Source: Helicobacter_D sp964464895
GTDB taxonomy: Bacteria > Campylobacterota > Campylobacteria > Campylobacterales > Helicobacteraceae
Assembly (NCBI GenBank): GCA_964464895.1
Contig: CAYXGY010000001.1
Location: 372,001-436,000 of the forward strand
Reading direction: 5' to 3'
DNA: 64,000 nucleotides
Shown: positions 9,947 through 18,192 of the stretch, piece by piece
How the letters are laid out: each line of letters begins with the position of its first letter
Position numbering within the stretch: the first letter of the stretch is position 1
Program-made: the position numbers and the translations under genes
The notes under the pieces: generated by a model
What the model was told of the DNA's origin: nothing
What the model saw: the letters and a program-made list of their open reading frames with translations, nothing else
Database searches by the model: none

Positions 9947-10910
9947 TTGATTTTAAGAGAGGCTATTTCCAATGCGATTCATGCTTGTATTATTGAGAAA
10001 CAAAGAAGAAAAGATACTCAAGGCTATATATCCAAAATTAGTATTGAAATTAATTCAAAGAATAATTTGATAATTATTAAAGATAATGGTATAGGTTTTT
10101 CTATTGAAGATAAAGAGATTTTTTTTAATATTGCCGAACGAAATAAGTTAAAAATAGAAAACAATCTTCCTACTAAGGGATTAGGTAGACTTGCTTATGC
10201 GCATTTTAGTGAGGAAATATGTTTTGACAGTGTTAGTGATAATAAAAAGATTTCATTTAAATATCCACCACAAAATAGTTTATTTGATGAATTAAAACAA
10301 GAGCCCTTGCAAACAAATGAAAATAATGGGACAATTTTAACTTTAAGAGTAAGAGAAAACCTTTTAAGTGCTTTTGTAAATAAATATAAAAATAATATAG
10401 AAAAATTAAAAGAATGGATTTTAGATAATTTTGCATTTTTATTTTATGATTTAAATAAACTAGAATTTTCAGTTAGCATAGATGAAAAAAATGAAATTAT
10501 ACCCCTAGATTCCGTGGAAAAAGAAGATTATAGCGTTACAATTCAAAGGAAAAAATATGATATGTTTTTATTAAGTGTAAATGGTAATGAAAAATTAGTG
10601 GCACACAAATTATTGGTGAATAAAAATCTTAAATATGACAGAGATATAAAAGGTTTACAACAAACCATATATGTAGCATCTCCTTTATTGGATGATAGAA
10701 TTACTCAAGATGGCTTAAGTGTTGAAATTGAAGATATTAGGGAAGATATTGAAGAAGAGGTAACCAAAATATTAGATAAAAAATTTAAAAAATACTTTGA
10801 AAATCAACGAAATAAATCAATAGATAATTTGAGTAAGAGTAAACAAAAATTTCCATTTTTAGCTGATTTTATGCCCAAACCCAGTTTTATTAATGGATAT
10901 AAGATTGTGA
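9947..10910 (+). pseudogene. GHKL (Hsp90-like) ATPase fragment, truncated at both ends
   Basis: The frame has the GHKL nucleotide-binding signature: N-box EAISNAIHA at its start, G1 KDNGIGFS, G2 GLGRLAYA and G3 NGTILTLRV. The N-box normally lies 25-40 residues in, but only TTG/ATT codons precede it and the divergent recombinase begins 46 bp upstream, so the true start is missing. After about 10910 the frame continues only by reading the antisense of hsdR. The DNA is markedly A+T-rich. GHKL ATPases of this HATPase_c_3 type occur in MutL/Hsp90 relatives and several bacterial defence operons; I cannot place it in a named system. Confidence 0.65.
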
Positions 10911-12313
10911 AAAATGAAGGTTTTAGGCAAATAGCTAGGTTCTCGCTCGGGGAAAAGCTCGGTAAAGACTTTGTCTTTATAGGTTTGCAAAATCGTGCGA
11001 ATTTGATTGGGGGCGAGCACAGAGCGGTCTAGGTCGGACTTAGAATATTCTAAATCTTCTTCTAGGGTCTCATAGCCGATTTTTCGCGTCTCTTTGTCGC
11101 GGAATGGCACTTGAAATTCCGCATTCGCCTCGATAATACTACCTTTTTCGCTAATTTGTGTCTTGATTCTAAAGATTTCATAGCCCACATTGACTTTATC
11201 AAGAATGGATTTTTCTAAATCATATTGCGCCACGACATTTTGGGCGAAAAAGCCTAGAGTGTACTTCGAGGGTGTCGCGCTAAGCCCGATGAGAAACGCA
11301 TCAAAATATTCAAGCACCTGTCGCCATTGCCCATAAATGCTGCGGTGGCATTCATCGATGATGATAAAATCAAATGTATCAATACCCATTTGTGGATTAT
11401 ACGCAACCTCTTTTGTTTGGACATCGTGGCTTTCAAAGCCTGAATGTTCTTCGTTGCTAGAATCAAATTCCGCCTCTCCGCAAAGCATTGAATAAAGCCT
11501 CTGGATTGTCGTTATCACGACTTTAGATTCTTCTGGAATCACATTTGTTTCTAAATGCGCCACATTATAAATCTCGCTAAAATGTCGCTTGTCTTTGGGG
11601 ATTGCAAAATTATCAAATTCTTTCTTGGCTTGCTTGCCGAGATTGTTTCTATCGACAAGAAACAGAATGCGTTTTGCCTTTGCATACGCAATCAGACGAT
11701 AGGCGATATTGCACGCCGTGAAAGTTTTGCCCGCACCTGTTGCCATATAAACTAGCGCACGTTGCTTGTTGTCGCGCAACGATTTTTCTAAGCCTTCTAT
11801 TGCATCTTTTTGGCAATCGCGCAAGCGCGTATTATCAAGTGGTGGGAGTTGCAAGATTCTGCTTCTTAGCGAGCCTTTGTCGTGAATCTTTGCAAGCAAT
11901 TCTTGCGGTGAATGGAACGCAAAAATCCTGCGCGCCTTTGGCTTTGGTTCTTTGAGATTCGTAAAAAAGAGTTCGTTTGCATTGCTTTGATAAAGAAAGA
12001 CAACCTTGCCCCATTCTCCCGCAAGATTTTGCGCATAATTGAGCGCCTGATTCTCCGCGCCACTTAAGGTGTTTGGCTTTTTTGCTTCAATAATTGCGCA
12101 AGCCTTACCCGCCACAAATAACACATAATCTGCCCTCATGCCGTTTTTTAGCACAAATTCGCGCACAGCATAATGAGTTTTTGCCAAATCGGGCTTGAAA
12201 TCTCGATGGTTCAGAATCTCAAACCCCGCTTCGCAAAGCAATTTGTCAATCTCTATCCGCACTTTTTGTTCTGCTCTCAAAACCACTATCCTCACCATAA
12301 ACAATTCGTCCAT
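10859..12313 (-). pseudogene. hsdR: Type I restriction enzyme subunit HsdR, C-terminally truncated
   Basis: The restriction and translocation subunit. The N-terminal nuclease motif D62...E76-A-K78 (IIEAKKP) is present, then the helicase Walker A TGAGKT (192-197), DECH 320-323 and SATP 345-348. Homology follows the family up to YLPKTFIF, whose codons end at 10910; the last 16 residues come from the antisense of the inserted GHKL segment. HsdR proteins run to about 800-1000 residues, so half of the helicase and the C-terminal domain are gone. DNA translocation is therefore unlikely. Start ATG 12313, with 12298 an equally possible start; neither has a clear ribosome site. Confidence 0.85.
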
Positions 12314-12407
12314 TATGCCACGAAAATGTCTTGCACCAACAAGGCATAATTTGCATTATCTCATTCCTTTTACTGCAAATACTAAACTATTCTTCTTATT
12401 TATTTTT

Positions 12408-12899
12408 TTATCTTTTTAGGCTACAAACTTCACTTTTTCTGTTGCAACATTTACTTTTCCTTTTAGCAAATTTTTCCCTTGCAAATTCATAGGATTCTCG
12501 TATTATTGCCTTGAACTCTTCAAAGGTTTTACTTGACGGGTTTAAGACGCATATCCAACCCATCCACGCATAAACAGGGTGAGGGATAATGGTATCTAAA
12601 ATGGTAAAATCATAATCCATTTTTATAATTTTCCCAGCAGACGGACGTTCTGGGATATATCCAAAACGTTCAATAAAAGTTTGTTTTCTCAACCCGACAT
12701 TGACACGATAGACATTATCGCGATTTAGAAAAGAGCCTTTATCGTTATTGCCGTCTTTTTCTTTGATAGTCAAGACATAAACGCCTCGTTTCAGAGCTCT
12801 ATTTGGATTATAAAAAATACCCTTTTCACCCCAACTCTCTACCAATGTCGTGCCCTCTAAGTTAGACAAGCAATACGAAAGAATGTCATTGGGCGTCAT
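12408..12899 (-). CDS. DUF6194-type protein
   Basis: A 163-residue protein. ATG 12899 is chosen because GGAGGG lies just upstream and MTPNDILSYC starts the conserved part. The phrases YNPNRALKRGVYVLTIKEKDG, YRVNVGLRKQTFIERFG and IIPHPVYAWMGWICVLNPSSKTFEE are typical of the DUF6194 family as I remember it; the function is unknown. It begins 13 bp after the TfoX-like gene and is likely co-transcribed. The C-terminal KCCNRKSEVCSLKR tail looks like a non-conserved extension. Probably horizontally acquired, as the family is mostly Gram-positive. Confidence 0.6.
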   Translation of the reverse strand: MTPNDILSYCLSNLEGTTLVESWGEKGIFYNPNRALKRGVYVLTIKEKDGNNDKGSFLNRDNVYRVNVGLRKQTFIERFGYIPERPSAGKIIKMDYDFTILDTIIPHPVYAWMGWICVLNPSSKTFEEFKAIIRESYEFAREKFAKRKSKCCNRKSEVCSLKR

Positions 12900-12912
12900 G
12901 ATTCCCTCCATT

Positions 12913-13290
12913 TTATGCTTCGTCTCCTTTATGCTTGCTTTTACCTCGTGCCTTTTTGGGTTTAGGAGCGGGCAAAGTTGGAGCGAGGGTAAGCACAACG
13001 TCTCGCAAAATTTGTGGCGAATCGACGTCAAGGATAAAGTACTCTTTAGCACCTGGATAAGGAAAGCCCTTAGAGGCAGATTCTAAAAGAGTCGTTAGAA
13101 TCGTATGTTGCTTGACATAGAGAATCTCATCGCAAAGCAAAAAGATAGGTTTTGGCACATCGCCAGAATCGGACACATAGATACAATACTCGCCAAACAT
13201 TTTCTTGGTGCTAAAACGATACGGCTCGCCCTGCAACGCGCTATCGAGCGTCTCTAGTACAAAATCTTTGAAGCCTTCACTTGTTGCCAT
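12913..13290 (-). CDS. TfoX N-terminal domain protein
   Basis: A 125-residue protein from ATG 13290 (AAGGAGGGCAA ribosome site). The motif FSTKKMFGEYCIYVSDSG followed by a five-strand domain identifies the TfoX/Sxy N-terminal fold. The C-terminal domain of competence regulators is absent and replaced by a lysine-rich tail (PKPKKARGKSKHKGDEA). Stand-alone TfoX-N proteins have no settled function. It lies in a run of small soluble proteins between the two RM regions. Not evidence for competence regulation by itself. Confidence 0.7.
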   Translation of the reverse strand: MATSEGFKDFVLETLDSALQGEPYRFSTKKMFGEYCIYVSDSGDVPKPIFLLCDEILYVKQHTILTTLLESASKGFPYPGAKEYFILDVDSPQILRDVVLTLAPTLPAPKPKKARGKSKHKGDEA

Positions 13291-13401
13291 TTGCCCTCCT
13301 TGTTGGGAATGATTATAACACAGAATCGCCCCCAAGAAATATAATTATTATAAACTTTTCAGATTCTTGTGTTCAACACGATACGCATTCCTATGGTGCT
13401 A

Positions 13402-13914
13402 TCATTTTTGTGCCTTTAGGGCTTTTTTAATCGTCTTCGTCGCCCAATCATAATGGCTTGAAGTCGCGCTCACGCAATAACTCCCAAGACTCGTTGTGCC
13501 ACACCAAGCGTAATGCTTTTTGATAAAAAGTTCCTTGTCTGGAAGCTGCTGTATCATCTCCATACAGGCGGCATGACTTTCTTGCAACATAGATTTTGCC
13601 TCATTCAAGGACGTGTTTTGATGTTTGCGCCATATTTCTTGGTTCATCTTGGGATATGTTTTGAAATTATAGGGCGCAGGCAAAAAGGGCACAAAATCAC
13701 TTGTCTTTGGCAAATTTGTTTGCACAAAATGCAGCAGCAGATTTTGCCATTCAACTAAATGCACGAGAATATCTCGCAACGTCTTGTCGCGCTCATTATA
13801 ATCAAACTCTGACATTTGCGTTTCATCGGGCATAGAATCAATCAACGTAAATAGCCGTTCAAAATGTGCTTGACTCTGATGCAATAGGTTATTTTTGGTG
13901 TTTGGTCGGGGCAT
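13402..13914 (-). CDS. ClbS/DfsB-family four-helix bundle protein
   Basis: A 170-residue protein with features of the ClbS/DfsB family (PF08020, DinB-like fold): LFTLIDSMPDE, YNERDKTLRDILVHLVEWQNLLL, FLPAPYNFKTYPKMNQEIWRKHQ, a KKHYAWCGTTSLGSYCVSATSSHYDWA C-terminus. ClbS of colibactin-producing E. coli hydrolyses the cyclopropane warhead and protects DNA; other members are uncharacterised. Here no colibactin cluster is visible, so a protective role against an outside genotoxin is only inference. It starts 20 bp downstream of the type II methyltransferase stop. Confidence 0.75.
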   Translation of the reverse strand: MPRPNTKNNLLHQSQAHFERLFTLIDSMPDETQMSEFDYNERDKTLRDILVHLVEWQNLLLHFVQTNLPKTSDFVPFLPAPYNFKTYPKMNQEIWRKHQNTSLNEAKSMLQESHAACMEMIQQLPDKELFIKKHYAWCGTTSLGSYCVSATSSHYDWATKTIKKALKAQK

Positions 13915-13934
13915 GGTGGTCCTTTGTGAGCAAA

Positions 13935-15107
13935 CTAGGTATTTTCTGCTATCTCAAGTTTTTTAATACAATATTCATTTACTATATCGGTCTTTGGTTT
14001 TAAGATTTTACATTCGCATTGAATAAGGTTTTGTTGGTTATATTCTCCTATCCATTTTTGGTTAATTGTTATGGCTTCTTTGCTCTCATCTATTCCTATA
14101 AACTTACGCTCTAATAAAAATGCTTCTTTGAGAAATCCTCCACTTCCACAAAAACAATCCATGACAAGAGAATCTGTATTGGACGACATTTGAATAATGC
14201 GTCTTAGCATAGCATTATTTTTTTGTGTTGGGTAGATAGGATTCTGTATATCTTTAAATTCCCAAATGTCTTGTATTTTTTTACCTTGAGAATCTTTCAC
14301 ATAAATTTTTTTTCGTGGCACTCCATTTTTACTCCATTCAATCAAACCTTCATTGTTTAATCTGTCGAGCTCCTTAGGGCTACAACGCCAATGTCGCCCT
14401 TGCGGAGGTTTTAAGCCATTCCATTCTCGCCCGCTTTCACCATTTTGTGTTACTCCCGGTGCATGAAGTGGAATAGTTGTATAGAAGCCTTTCTCATCTT
14501 GTTTTGTGAATCGTTTGCTTAAATCATCAGCGGAAATATCCTCATAAATTTCATTCCAAATGTATTGACGACTTTTGACATAAAAGAGAATCATATCTTT
14601 GATATTTCCATATCCTTTTTTAAAGAAATTTTTAGGATTACATTTAATACGTGTAATATCATTAATAAAATTTTCTCTTCCAAAAACTTCATCGCATAGA
14701 ATTTTGACATAATGCCCCATTTTTGTATCAATATGAATATAAAAACTCGCTTTTTCGCTCATTAATTCTTTGATTAAAATTAAGCGGTAGTATAGAAACT
14801 CTAAGTAAGATTCTAAATTAAACTTATCTTGATAAGCAATTTTTGAATCCAAACTTGCACTCATTGTGCTGCCCATTCTAAAAACATTATTTGTTCCAAA
14901 GGGGGGGTCAATATATGCTAAATCAATCGTATTTTTAAAAGTTTGCCCCTGATTAAAGGATTTATTTTGCAAGAGATTCTGCATTGCATTGAGATTGTCA
15001 TCAAAAACAAGCAAATTTTCTTTTGTAAAATCTCCTTGCAATTCTTTGCTGAATGGAATCTGTAAAAACTCTTTTTGAGATTGAAAATGATTAAATAAGT
15101 TAAGCAT
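13935..15107 (-). CDS. Type II DNA methyltransferase (DPPF, beta-type motif order)
   Basis: A 390-residue site-specific DNA methyltransferase. The catalytic motif IV, IDPPFGTNN, lies at 66-73 and the SAM motif I, DCFCGSGGFLKEAF, near 315-330, so the order is IV-before-I as in beta-class N6-adenine (or N4-cytosine) enzymes. A target recognition region lies between (about 190-290). It starts 2 bp after the endonuclease gene stop, forming an R-M pair. The codons for DPPF contain a run of seven C residues (14901-14907), which could slip. Recognition sequence cannot be read from sequence alone. Confidence 0.85.
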   Translation of the reverse strand: MLNLFNHFQSQKEFLQIPFSKELQGDFTKENLLVFDDNLNAMQNLLQNKSFNQGQTFKNTIDLAYIDPPFGTNNVFRMGSTMSASLDSKIAYQDKFNLESYLEFLYYRLILIKELMSEKASFYIHIDTKMGHYVKILCDEVFGRENFINDITRIKCNPKNFFKKGYGNIKDMILFYVKSRQYIWNEIYEDISADDLSKRFTKQDEKGFYTTIPLHAPGVTQNGESGREWNGLKPPQGRHWRCSPKELDRLNNEGLIEWSKNGVPRKKIYVKDSQGKKIQDIWEFKDIQNPIYPTQKNNAMLRRIIQMSSNTDSLVMDCFCGSGGFLKEAFLLERKFIGIDESKEAITINQKWIGEYNQQNLIQCECKILKPKTDIVNEYCIKKLEIAENT

Positions 15108-15109
15108 TG

Positions 15110-15895
15110 TTACACCTGATAAAGAAAATCTCTTAAAAGTAAGGCAGATAGAATATTACAATCTTTATATGTTTGCGTTAGGATTTCAAACATTTTATTT
15201 TTGCTGGGAATATAGCATACTCCATCTAAGATTGCAATTTTCACAACATCTGCATCTAAAGTCATATTGAGCAAATTCATCGCATCTTCGAGTTGGGCAT
15301 TTTGATGTCCTCCAAAATCGCTCAAAAACTTTGCCTCGCCAATAATTATTTTTCCATTAAATCTTGCAATAAAATCTAAACCCTTTAAGCGGGTATAGCC
15401 CAAATGTTCTTTTGCAAATTCTTGCATAACAGAATCGGAAGCATTCAAAATAGTATTTTCATTAGTATTTTTAAATATCTCTAGGCTAACAGGTTGGATT
15501 CCTAAAATACCACTATTCACCCATCGCTTGAATAGCGGTCCAATTTGTCGGTTAGTTTCTTTGGGCTGTGAGATATTCTCATAAATTTTCTTGAGTCCCA
15601 TTTCTTTTAATCTGCCACAAATTCTTGCTATTGTGGTCGGATTGCGCTTGATAGCACTTCTGTCGCGTCTTAGATAGGCAATATATGAGTCTTTAATTGG
15701 AAATAAATCAAAATTAAGCAGAGCCTCTATGATTTTCTCTTGCTGATTACAATTGAACGCTTCTTCAAAGCTATTCCATTTCTTGGAATCTATTTCCCTA
15801 ATGTTATCGGGGCACATAGGGTAGACTCTAAAAAGTTGGTCTAGATAGTCCCTTTGATTTGCAAGTTCTATGCTTGATTCAAGAAAATAATTCAT
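15110..15895 (-). CDS. Type II restriction endonuclease paired with the DPPF methyltransferase
   Basis: A 261-residue protein whose 3' end abuts the methyltransferase. Residues 170-190 form a PD-(D/E)xK nuclease core: GLDFIAR (D174), then GKIIIGEAKF (E187, K189). The N-terminal half is helical with a possible DNA-reading helix around RNPTTIARICGRLKEMG (85-100). It looks like the Tsp45I-like group of Helicobacter enzymes, but that assignment is from memory and weak. Its ATG overlaps the stop of the TIR-like gene (TAATG), tying the RM unit to the TIR/membrane pair in one transcript. Confidence 0.72.
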   Translation of the reverse strand: MNYFLESSIELANQRDYLDQLFRVYPMCPDNIREIDSKKWNSFEEAFNCNQQEKIIEALLNFDLFPIKDSYIAYLRRDRSAIKRNPTTIARICGRLKEMGLKKIYENISQPKETNRQIGPLFKRWVNSGILGIQPVSLEIFKNTNENTILNASDSVMQEFAKEHLGYTRLKGLDFIARFNGKIIIGEAKFLSDFGGHQNAQLEDAMNLLNMTLDADVVKIAILDGVCYIPSKNKMFEILTQTYKDCNILSALLLRDFLYQV

Positions 15896-16467
15896 TATCT
15901 CTCCATTCTTAAAAGTTTAATATTTTTGAAAATACTTAAAAAAAAGATAATTGCTAAGATTCCAAAAAATTTAAAAAATGGAAATAAACTTTTAGGCTTA
16001 GTTGTATATTTTTGAGATTTTATTTTTTTACCTTTGCTTTCAGTTATGGTTTTATTTATCCAAGATTCCAAATTATCTTTAATATTTTGATAGGCATTGT
16101 TAGGATTTGACTCGTAACACCGAATATCAAATGCATTCTTACCCTTATTTACTGTTTTTTTATTTCTATCTTTTAATTTATGGATAAAGATTCCAAAAAC
16201 AGGGATTCCTAATTCTTTGGCTCTTTTGACTTCATATTTTACCCATTTTCTCATATGAGTTTGTTCGCCTATTAGCACTATTACGCAATCACAATTTTTC
16301 ATTTGTTTATTTATCCAATTTTTAATACTTTGCTCACCCTTTCTTTTAATTGCCTCCCATTCATTGGATTCGCAAATCTTTTGTCCCTCAACAACACCCA
16401 TATTGCGTATTTGATTTACCCTCCAATTATCTAACTTATAGTGAAAGCTAAAAAATACTCTTTTCAT
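15895..16467 (-). CDS. TIR-like (DUF1863, ThsB-type) protein with C-terminal membrane helix
   Basis: 190 residues from ATG 16467, which has GGAGG five to seven bases upstream and shares ATGA with the stop of the preceding gene. The N-terminus KRVFFSFHYKLDNWRVNQIRNM..V, then WEAIKRKGEQSIKNWINKQM, CVIVLIGEQTHMRKWVKYEVKRAKELG and GIFIHKLKD are signatures of the MTH538/DUF1863 TIR-like family, which includes Thoeris ThsB. A basic stretch (about 140-160) is followed by one transmembrane segment (FPFFKFFGILAIIFFLSIF, about 163-181). Known ThsB proteins make a cyclic ADP-ribose-type signal upon phage infection; a membrane-anchored form next to a small membrane protein suggests a self-contained or variant system. 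Function here is inferred. Confidence 0.82.
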   Translation of the reverse strand: MKRVFFSFHYKLDNWRVNQIRNMGVVEGQKICESNEWEAIKRKGEQSIKNWINKQMKNCDCVIVLIGEQTHMRKWVKYEVKRAKELGIPVFGIFIHKLKDRNKKTVNKGKNAFDIRCYESNPNNAYQNIKDNLESWINKTITESKGKKIKSQKYTTKPKSLFPFFKFFGILAIIFFLSIFKNIKLLRMER

Positions 16468-16865
16468 AATAACCTCCATAAGACAAGATTAGAAATCCCA
16501 ATCAATCCATAAAAAATCCAAATAGAATGAGACAAAAATACTTTCATATAGGATGAAAATCCTTTTTGGCAATTTCTAAAACTACTAAAATCAAAATCTT
16601 TTATAATACTTTGTTCTTTGATTGCTTCATTGTACAAATCTCTAAATTTTTGTTCTTGCCAAAGATAATACATATCCAACAAACAACAAAGGCATAGAGG
16701 AATGAAGGCAATGAATATAATTTGTTTATTTTGACTTGCCGCATATACAGCAAAAAGTGCTGATACGATAGTGACACAAATTGTTTTCATTTGTGAAGAG
16801 TTTGTATTCATTCTTATAATTGTATTTTGGATAAATTCTAAAAATTTCATTCTATCTTGAGTCAT
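16464..16865 (-). CDS. Small multi-pass membrane protein coupled to the TIR-like gene
   Basis: 133 residues: an amphipathic N-terminus FLEFIQNTIIRMNTNSSQMKT, membrane segments about 25-44 and 47-67, a cytoplasmic helix with LDMYYLWQEQKFRDLYNEAIKE, and a third membrane segment about 110-131. I recall this arrangement (IQ..I.RM..NS..K, then LD.YYL.QE..FR.LY) from unnamed proteins beside TIR-like genes, and it resembles the SLATT group of predicted membrane effectors. Its stop overlaps the TIR start (ATGA), so the two are made together. A membrane-perturbing effector role is inference. Start at 16865 has AAGGA directly adjacent; ATG 16850 is an alternative. Confidence 0.7.
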   Translation of the reverse strand: MTQDRMKFLEFIQNTIIRMNTNSSQMKTICVTIVSALFAVYAASQNKQIIFIAFIPLCLCCLLDMYYLWQEQKFRDLYNEAIKEQSIIKDFDFSSFRNCQKGFSSYMKVFLSHSIWIFYGLIGISNLVLWRLL

Positions 16866-16911
16866 TCCTTATTTTCTCTCCACTTATGTTCATTTAAATT
16901 TCTAAATTCCA

Positions 16912-18192
16912 TTACAACAACTTTTCACACACGATAATATACTCTTCATTCATTGTATTACATTTAAATCCGCTTTTATTACTGGGTGAATTTAAAAGGG
17001 GCATTGATTTGTTAGAAATTTTGCGCTTAATGGTTTGCAAGTGCATAAAGCCATTATTGCAAAAGACTTCGGCAATAAATTTATCGGTAGGAAGTTCTAT
17101 ATTTTTTACTCTGCGATTGCCCACGACAAAAAATACCTTACCGCCTAGGTTTATAGAATCTATTAAAGATTGAATGCTAGATTCCAAGTCAAAATAAAAA
17201 CTTGAGGCTTCTAAGGCTCTTTTTTTGTCTATTTTAGAAATCTCTAAAATATAATCTTTTATCAAGCCTGTATCGTAAAGTTTTTGCGCCTTTACTCCAC
17301 CCATTAGTTTAGAGTCTAGCTTCCTAGCGTCTTTAAAACCTAACCATTCGTTAATGAAAGTGCTAAATTGTCCATACGCCACAGTGGTTTTAGAATCGCC
17401 ATAAGGCGGGCTTGTCAGCAAGGTATCAAATTTTTGCTTTGAATTTTGAAAGCTTGCATTTACGAGATTGAGGCTAATGTCTTGTAACTTGGATTGATAA
17501 AATTGCAAATAATCTTTCACAAGAGATTCTAAATTTTTAATAAAAATTGCATACACATTGGGTTTATAATTTTCATAATCTTTCATTCTGAAGAGCTTAA
17601 ATTCATTATTTCTTGTCCAACTTGCTTCCCTCAATGTCTCGCTAAAACTAAGCATAAAAAGATTTTGCAAATTTTTGTCATCTAAAACTTTAATATAAGA
17701 AAAAATCTGTTTTAAATCCTGCTGGGCTTCTTGCTCTATCCAAAAATCAAGATTAGTGATATTCTCTAAAGGATTAGAATCTAAAGAAAGTTTATTTTTG
17801 GATTCCAATTGACACAATAGCCTTTCCTTTTGCCTCATAAGATAAGAGGACTCTATATAAGTCATTCTCGCCCTTGAAATCGTTATCGCCAAAGGATTTA
17901 AGTCAAAACCCACAAAATGTTTAATTCCATATTCTAAACCACTCACAAAGCTACTTCCGCTTCCGCAAAAAGGGTCTAAAAGATTGCTCTTTTTAACCTT
18001 GAACTCTTTAAAAAGTTCCAACCCAATTTGAGGGAGCATGGTAGCAGGATATTTATGCAAATTTGGATATAAGCTTCCATAAGATTGTCCCAAAAAATCG
18101 TATCTAGAATCATATGTGATATGATATTCTTGTCTCTCGAAGTTTTTAGCAAAACTTTCTTTGGCGTTATGAGAATATTCTATAAGTGTCAT
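16912..18192 (-). CDS. Type II DNA methyltransferase (SPPY type, probably N4-cytosine)
   Basis: 426 residues. The SAM motif I, LLDPFCGSGSSFVSGLEYG, lies at 71-89 and the catalytic motif TSPPYGDSKTT near 258-268; S-P-P-Y is typical of N4-cytosine methyltransferases. A central helical region separates the two, and VFFVVGNRRVKN near 365 completes the fold. It overlaps the upstream endonuclease gene by four bases (ATGA), so the RM pair is translationally coupled. Recognition site unknown; a CCGG-type site would fit the BsaWI-like partner. Confidence 0.83.
   Translation of the reverse strand: MTLIEYSHNAKESFAKNFERQEYHITYDSRYDFLGQSYGSLYPNLHKYPATMLPQIGLELFKEFKVKKSNLLDPFCGSGSSFVSGLEYGIKHFVGFDLNPLAITISRARMTYIESSYLMRQKERLLCQLESKNKLSLDSNPLENITNLDFWIEQEAQQDLKQIFSYIKVLDDKNLQNLFMLSFSETLREASWTRNNEFKLFRMKDYENYKPNVYAIFIKNLESLVKDYLQFYQSKLQDISLNLVNASFQNSKQKFDTLLTSPPYGDSKTTVAYGQFSTFINEWLGFKDARKLDSKLMGGVKAQKLYDTGLIKDYILEISKIDKKRALEASSFYFDLESSIQSLIDSINLGGKVFFVVGNRRVKNIELPTDKFIAEVFCNNGFMHLQTIKRKISNKSMPLLNSPSNKSGFKCNTMNEEYIIVCEKLL

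Noticed and set aside
16464..16479. ATG 16479 as TIR start
   Set aside because: It overlaps its own ribosome site (ATGGAGG) and adds MEVI before the conserved KRVFFSFHY; ATG 16467 has proper spacing.
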